Source: SURF-32 sp964648365 (GTDB lineage Bacteria; Planctomycetota; Phycisphaerae; UBA1845). Taken from it: DNA of 8,493 nt. The translations under genes were made by a program, and so were the position numbers. The notes under the pieces were generated by a model. It was not told where the DNA came from, ran no database searches, and was given only the letters and a program-made list of their open reading frames with translations. Every line of letters begins with the position of its first letter. Within the stretch, counting starts at the first letter, position 1. Shown here piece by piece: positions 6,078 to 8,493 of this stretch. Location of the stretch: NCBI GenBank assembly GCA_964648365.1, contig CAZYLK010000228.1:1-8493 (forward strand), read 5' to 3'.

Positions 6078-8033
6078 CTACGGACAATCCACGATGATCG
6101 GCTCCAGGCAGCCGTCTGGCTCGATCAGGCTGACAGTCTGCGGGCCGTTAAAGCAGCACGTGTACAGCGTCGCCTTCTTGCCGTGAACGGCGACGTCGAA
6201 CTTCAGCCGCTCGCCGACGCCCATCTGGACCGTCCGGCCGTCCCAACTGGCGTTCTTGAACTTCACGATCGCTTTGATCGTCCCGCTGCCCTTGCACTTG
6301 CCTTTCATCTTCTTGATGACGTCGCAGGCACAGATCAGTTCGCAACCGAGGCCCTCGCCCATGAACTCGCCGCCGCGCTGCAGGCAGTCGCGCTCCAGGG
6401 TGATCTCGCACTCCGAGTTGGTGATGCAGCAGGCGCCCGGCTGCGGGCAGTCGAACGTGCCGCACTCTTTGCCGAAGTTCCAGCGTCCGCCTTCGTCCAC
6501 GCAATCCGTCCGCATGAGGTCATCGCAGCCTCCGTCCGCGAAGCAGCAGGCGGCCGGCTCGGGACTGCCGCTGCAGGCGACCACGGCCTCATAGGCGTTG
6601 ACGCGGCCGGCGCCGTAGACGTTGTCGAGCCCGGGCTCGCCCAGGTCGACCGCGGTATCCATCAGGCACTGCTTGATCTGTTCCGGATCCAGGTTCGGGT
6701 TGTTCTCGATCATCAGCGCGACCGCACCGGTGACGTGGGGCGTGGCCATGGACGTGCCGCTCATCTGCGTATAGCCGCTGCAGTTGCGACTGGACGTTGT
6801 GTTGACGCCCGGCGCCGACACGTCCGGCTTGATCATGCCCGGAGGATAGGGCCAGTCGTTGTAGGGCGGCACGCTCTGCCAGGTGACCGGTCCGCGGCTG
6901 CTGAAGTTCGCGATCACGTCGTTGCAATCGGTCGCGCCAACGGTGATCACCTCGGGCACGTCGCCCGGCGTGCGGACGTGGTCGAACGGCGGACAGCAGG
7001 TGCCCTCGTTGCCGGCCGCGATGACCGGCGCGGTGCCCATCGACATGGCGTTGAGGCAGTTGTCGCGCCAGGTCGCACGGACCGGGTTGCGGTTGTGCGG
7101 CCAGCCCAGGCTCATGTTCCACGCGTGGGCGCCGTTGTCGGCGGCATACTGCATGGCGTTCCAGACCATCACTTCGTCGGAGAACGAACCGCTGACGCGG
7201 CAGACCATCAAGTCGCAGTCCGGCGCCATGCCCGTCTCAGTGCCGCCCGCGCCGTCGCCTGCGATCGTTCCGCCCGTGTGCGTGCCGTGGCCGTGGAAGT
7301 CGGTCGGGTTGTTGTTGTTCTCGTGAAAGTTCCAGCCATACGTGTCGTCGATGAAGCCGTTGTTGTCATCGTCGATGTTGTTGTTCGGAATCTCGCCGGG
7401 GTTGGTCCAGATCTGATTGGACAGGTCCGGATGCTCGCGGCAGGTGCCGGAGTCGATGTTGGCGATCAGGGCGCCGCGGCCGGTGATGCCGAGTTCGTTC
7501 CAGACGCGCGGGGCGGCCATGAGGCTGACGCCGCACTCGACCTCGGCAACGTCGCCGCCCTGCTCGGCCTCGGGATCGTCGTACACGTCGATCATCGGGT
7601 TGTGCGCCAGCAGTGCCACGTCCGCACGGGCGGCCAGCGCCGCCGCGACAGCGGGCGTCACATCGGCGGCCACGACGCTGGTCAGCCAGAGCGTGCGGAT
7701 GCGGGCCGCGTCGCCCGCGGCCTCCGCGTCGCGAAGGTAGTTGAGGATGTCTGCCTGCGAGCGGGCGGCGTTCGCCTTGAGCATGTCCGCGACGACCTGG
7801 CGGCGGACGTTACGATCGGCGTTGCCCCAGCGGGCTTCCTCGATTCTGTCGCGCGACACCTGGTCGCGCATGATCGCCTTGACGGGAACCAAGGCGGTCT
7901 CGTCGGCTTCGGTGAGCACGCGGTAGAGATCGCCGTGCATCTTCGCGGCGGCGTCGGCACTGAGCACCTGAGCGTGTCCCGCCGTACACAGAGCGAGCAT
8001 CAGCACGCCTGCAACCGTCACAGATCTGATCAT
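6078..8033 (-). CDS. Secreted S8 subtilisin-like serine protease with C-terminal cysteine repeats
   Basis: The 651-residue exported protease starts with a Sec signal peptide (MIRSVTVAGVLMLALCTAGHA, cleavage near 21/22). An N-domain (about 25-148) with VPVKAIMRDQ and LAARADVALL resembles a subtilase propeptide. The S8 catalytic domain (about 170-486) has every key residue: Asp194 (NIDSGT), His249 (HGHGTHTGG), oxyanion Asn342 (AAGNEG) and Ser428 (SGTSMATPHVTG). An acidic NNNIDDDNNGFIDD segment (217-230) is a likely calcium-binding insert. Two cysteine modules follow (496-524 and 535-564), each with CC-x5-C-x7-C-x12/13-C spacing, then a small domain (570-651) with further cysteines. The start is ATG 8033 because AGGAGG lies 6 bases upstream; ATG 8039 would abut that site. 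The gene is convergent to the secretion operon and could be one of its substrates, which is only a guess. Physiological substrate is unknown; peptide hydrolysis is certain by family. Confidence 0.95.
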   Translation of the reverse strand: MIRSVTVAGVLMLALCTAGHAQVLSADAAAKMHGDLYRVLTEADETALVPVKAIMRDQVSRDRIEEARWGNADRNVRRQVVADMLKANAARSQADILNYLRDAEAAGDAARIRTLWLTSVVAADVTPAVAAALAARADVALLAHNPMIDVYDDPEAEQGGDVAEVECGVSLMAAPRVWNELGITGRGALIANIDSGTCREHPDLSNQIWTNPGEIPNNNIDDDNNGFIDDTYGWNFHENNNNPTDFHGHGTHTGGTIAGDGAGGTETGMAPDCDLMVCRVSGSFSDEVMVWNAMQYAADNGAHAWNMSLGWPHNRNPVRATWRDNCLNAMSMGTAPVIAAGNEGTCCPPFDHVRTPGDVPEVITVGATDCNDVIANFSSRGPVTWQSVPPYNDWPYPPGMIKPDVSAPGVNTTSSRNCSGYTQMSGTSMATPHVTGAVALMIENNPNLDPEQIKQCLMDTAVDLGEPGLDNVYGAGRVNAYEAVVACSGSPEPAACCFADGGCDDLMRTDCVDEGGRWNFGKECGTFDCPQPGACCITNSECEITLERDCLQRGGEFMGEGLGCELICACDVIKKMKGKCKGSGTIKAIVKFKNASWDGRTVQMGVGERLKFDVAVHGKKATLYTCCFNGPQTVSLIEPDGCLEPIIVDCP

Positions 8034-8039
8034 GGACAT

Positions 8040-8045
8040 CCTCCT
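8040..8045 (-). promoter_or_regulatory. Ribosome-binding site AGGAGG that fixes the subtilase start
   Basis: On the minus strand the leader reads TTTAGGAGGATGTCCATGATC. AGGAGG is a full Shine-Dalgarno match. It is 6 bases from ATG 8033 and directly adjacent to ATG 8039, so translation should begin at 8033. Confidence 0.85.
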
Positions 8046-8083
8046 AAAGTCGAGAAAGAAACAGGGCATCCCCCCAGAAAGCC

Positions 8084-8115
8084 GGTCGACCGCGCGGCCC
8101 CCCCGCGGGCCGACC
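8084..8115 (-). promoter_or_regulatory. GC-rich hairpin in the subtilase 5' leader
   Basis: GGTCGACCGCGCGG (8084-8097) can pair with CCGCGGGCCGACC (8103-8115) with one mismatch and one bulged base around a C-rich loop. It lies between the predicted promoter and the ribosome site, about 40 nt from the latter, so it would be in the mRNA leader. A role in mRNA stability or translation control is possible but not shown. Confidence 0.4.
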
Positions 8116-8124
8116 AGTTTGCCC

Positions 8125-8153
8125 AGTATACCAGATCCGGCCCTGCGGCGGAA
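8125..8153 (-). promoter_or_regulatory. Predicted sigma-70-like promoter for the subtilase gene
   Basis: On the minus strand TGGTATACT (8133-8125) is an extended -10 element with a TATACT hexamer, five of six to TATAAT. At 17 bases upstream the -35 position reads TTCCGC, a poor match, which an extended -10 can offset. The predicted transcript start is near 8118, giving a leader of about 85 nt. Confidence 0.45.
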
Positions 8154-8160
8154 CCCTCGG

Positions 8161-8190
8161 TGTGGACGAGCGTGGAGGAGCGTGGAGGAG
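8161..8190. repeat. Three-copy 10-bp tandem repeat
   Basis: The units are TGTGGACGAG, CGTGGAGGAG and CGTGGAGGAG, and the next base block starts CGGACG. The last two units are identical and the first differs at two positions. It lies just upstream of the predicted subtilase promoter, so it could be a phased binding site or simple slippage-derived sequence. Confidence 0.7.
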
Positions 8191-8315
8191 CGGACGGGCT
8201 GGACAATCGGGCGATTCGGGAACGCAACGTGCTGGATCGCGCCAGGCAGGCCAACTCGACGCCGGTCGGCAACGGTCGATCGCGCCGGATGCACTTGCGG
8301 CAGGCGTCGTTCGGA

Positions 8316-8348
8316 TCGCGCCGCGGGCGGGAAGCGCCCGCGGCGCGA
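8316..8348. repeat. Perfect 14-bp inverted repeat (hairpin)
   Basis: TCGCGCCGCGGGCG (8316-8329) is exactly mirrored by CGCCCGCGGCGCGA (8335-8348) around GGAAG. No T-run follows on either strand, so a classical intrinsic terminator is not supported. The stem is almost pure GC and would be very stable as RNA or as a cruciform. Confidence 0.7.
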
Positions 8349-8406
8349 CATGAACGGACGCCGTCGCTGACGCGGCCGCGGCTGGCAGAGGACGCGCGGG
8401 TCCATT

Positions 8407-8445
8407 ATGCTGCCCCCCGCAGCATCGCGCCCGCCTTGCCGGGCG
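8407..8445. repeat. Two adjacent perfect hairpins
   Basis: ATGCTGC (8407-8413) and GCAGCAT (8419-8425) form a 7-bp stem around CCCCC. CGCCCG (8428-8433) and CGGGCG (8440-8445) form a 6-bp stem around CCTTGC. They lie 34-72 bp before the possible start codon at 8479 and could sit in its leader or promoter. Confidence 0.45.
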
Positions 8446-8478
8446 TAAGACCCGAAGCCAACTACAGCGGAGCGCGGC

Positions 8479-8493
8479 ATGCAGAACAGCGGT
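8479..8493 (+). CDS. Possible start of a divergent gene, cut by window end
   Basis: ATG at 8479 begins MQNSG and is preceded by GGAG (8469-8472) with 6-base spacing. Only five codons are in the window, so no function can be named and the call could be wrong. A weak CTGGCA / TATGCT promoter-like pair (8382-8387 and 8406-8411, 18-base spacing) lies upstream. Confidence 0.3.

Larger units (their letters stand above)
8154..8478. other. Non-coding intergenic region with repeats and hairpins
   Basis: This region, together with the subtilase leader, forms about 445 bp without a credible gene. The minus-strand frame is open through it as an upstream extension of the subtilase frame, but the extension is Arg/Pro-rich and precedes both the signal peptide and the ribosome site. 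The region carries the tandem decamer, the GATCGCGCC copies and three perfect hairpins listed separately. Confidence 0.6.

Noticed and set aside
8034..8480. 149-codon N-terminal extension of the subtilase frame to an ATG at 8480
   Set aside because: The extension is Arg/Pro-rich, precedes a clear signal peptide, and lies upstream of the AGGAGG site and the -10 box. ATG 8033 is the better start.

Overview
The window is GC-rich. It looks like chromosomal DNA from a planctomycete-like bacterium, possibly Phycisphaerae. This taxonomic reading is an inference. It rests on a subtilase with tandem 'GACC...' cysteine repeats, a style I associate with Planctomycetota secreted proteins. It also rests on a 'GATGAACGCG'-type intergenic repeat and on a dispersed pseudopilin-secretion gene cluster of the kind found in that phylum. 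No RNA gene, CRISPR array, transposase or phage gene was seen.

Bases 1-5755 carry a plus-strand run of seven genes for a type II secretion / type IV pilus-like machine. In order these are: the 3' end of a GspE/PilB-type ATPase (1-494), a second short GspE-type ATPase without the usual N-terminal domain (544-1728), a GspF/PilC platform protein (1889-3079), a second divergent GspF-type platform protein with an extra N-terminal membrane segment (3087-4352), and three small pseudopilin-like proteins (4352-4747 GspI-like, 4750-5274 GspJ-like, 5267-5755 GspK/PilX-like). From 1889 onward the genes are 2-7 bp apart or overlap, so they are probably one transcript. The only sizeable gap is the 160-bp repeat-rich spacer between the second ATPase and the first GspF. 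The expected logic is that the ATPase turns over at the GspF platform in the inner membrane and drives assembly of a short pseudopilus from the class III-signal pseudopilins. The unusual point is that both the motor and the platform are present as side-by-side, diverged pairs. No secretin, major pseudopilin, GspL/M or prepilin peptidase is visible here.

Bases 5756-6077 separate this operon from a convergent gene. The spacer holds a 20-nt inverted repeat tied to a tandem decamer and a strong hairpin terminator. Bases 6078-8033 (minus strand) encode a secreted S8 subtilisin-like protease. It has a signal peptide, a propeptide-like N-domain, a complete Asp/His/Asn/Ser active site, two cysteine-repeat modules and a small cysteine-containing C-terminal domain. 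Its start is fixed by an AGGAGG site, and an extended -10 box lies about 95 bp upstream of the start.

Bases 8034-8478 are non-coding. They contain a 5'-UTR hairpin, a three-copy 10-bp tandem repeat, three copies of GATCGCGCC, a perfect 14-bp inverted repeat and two smaller perfect hairpins. They lead to a possible start codon of a divergent plus-strand gene at 8479, cut off by the window end.
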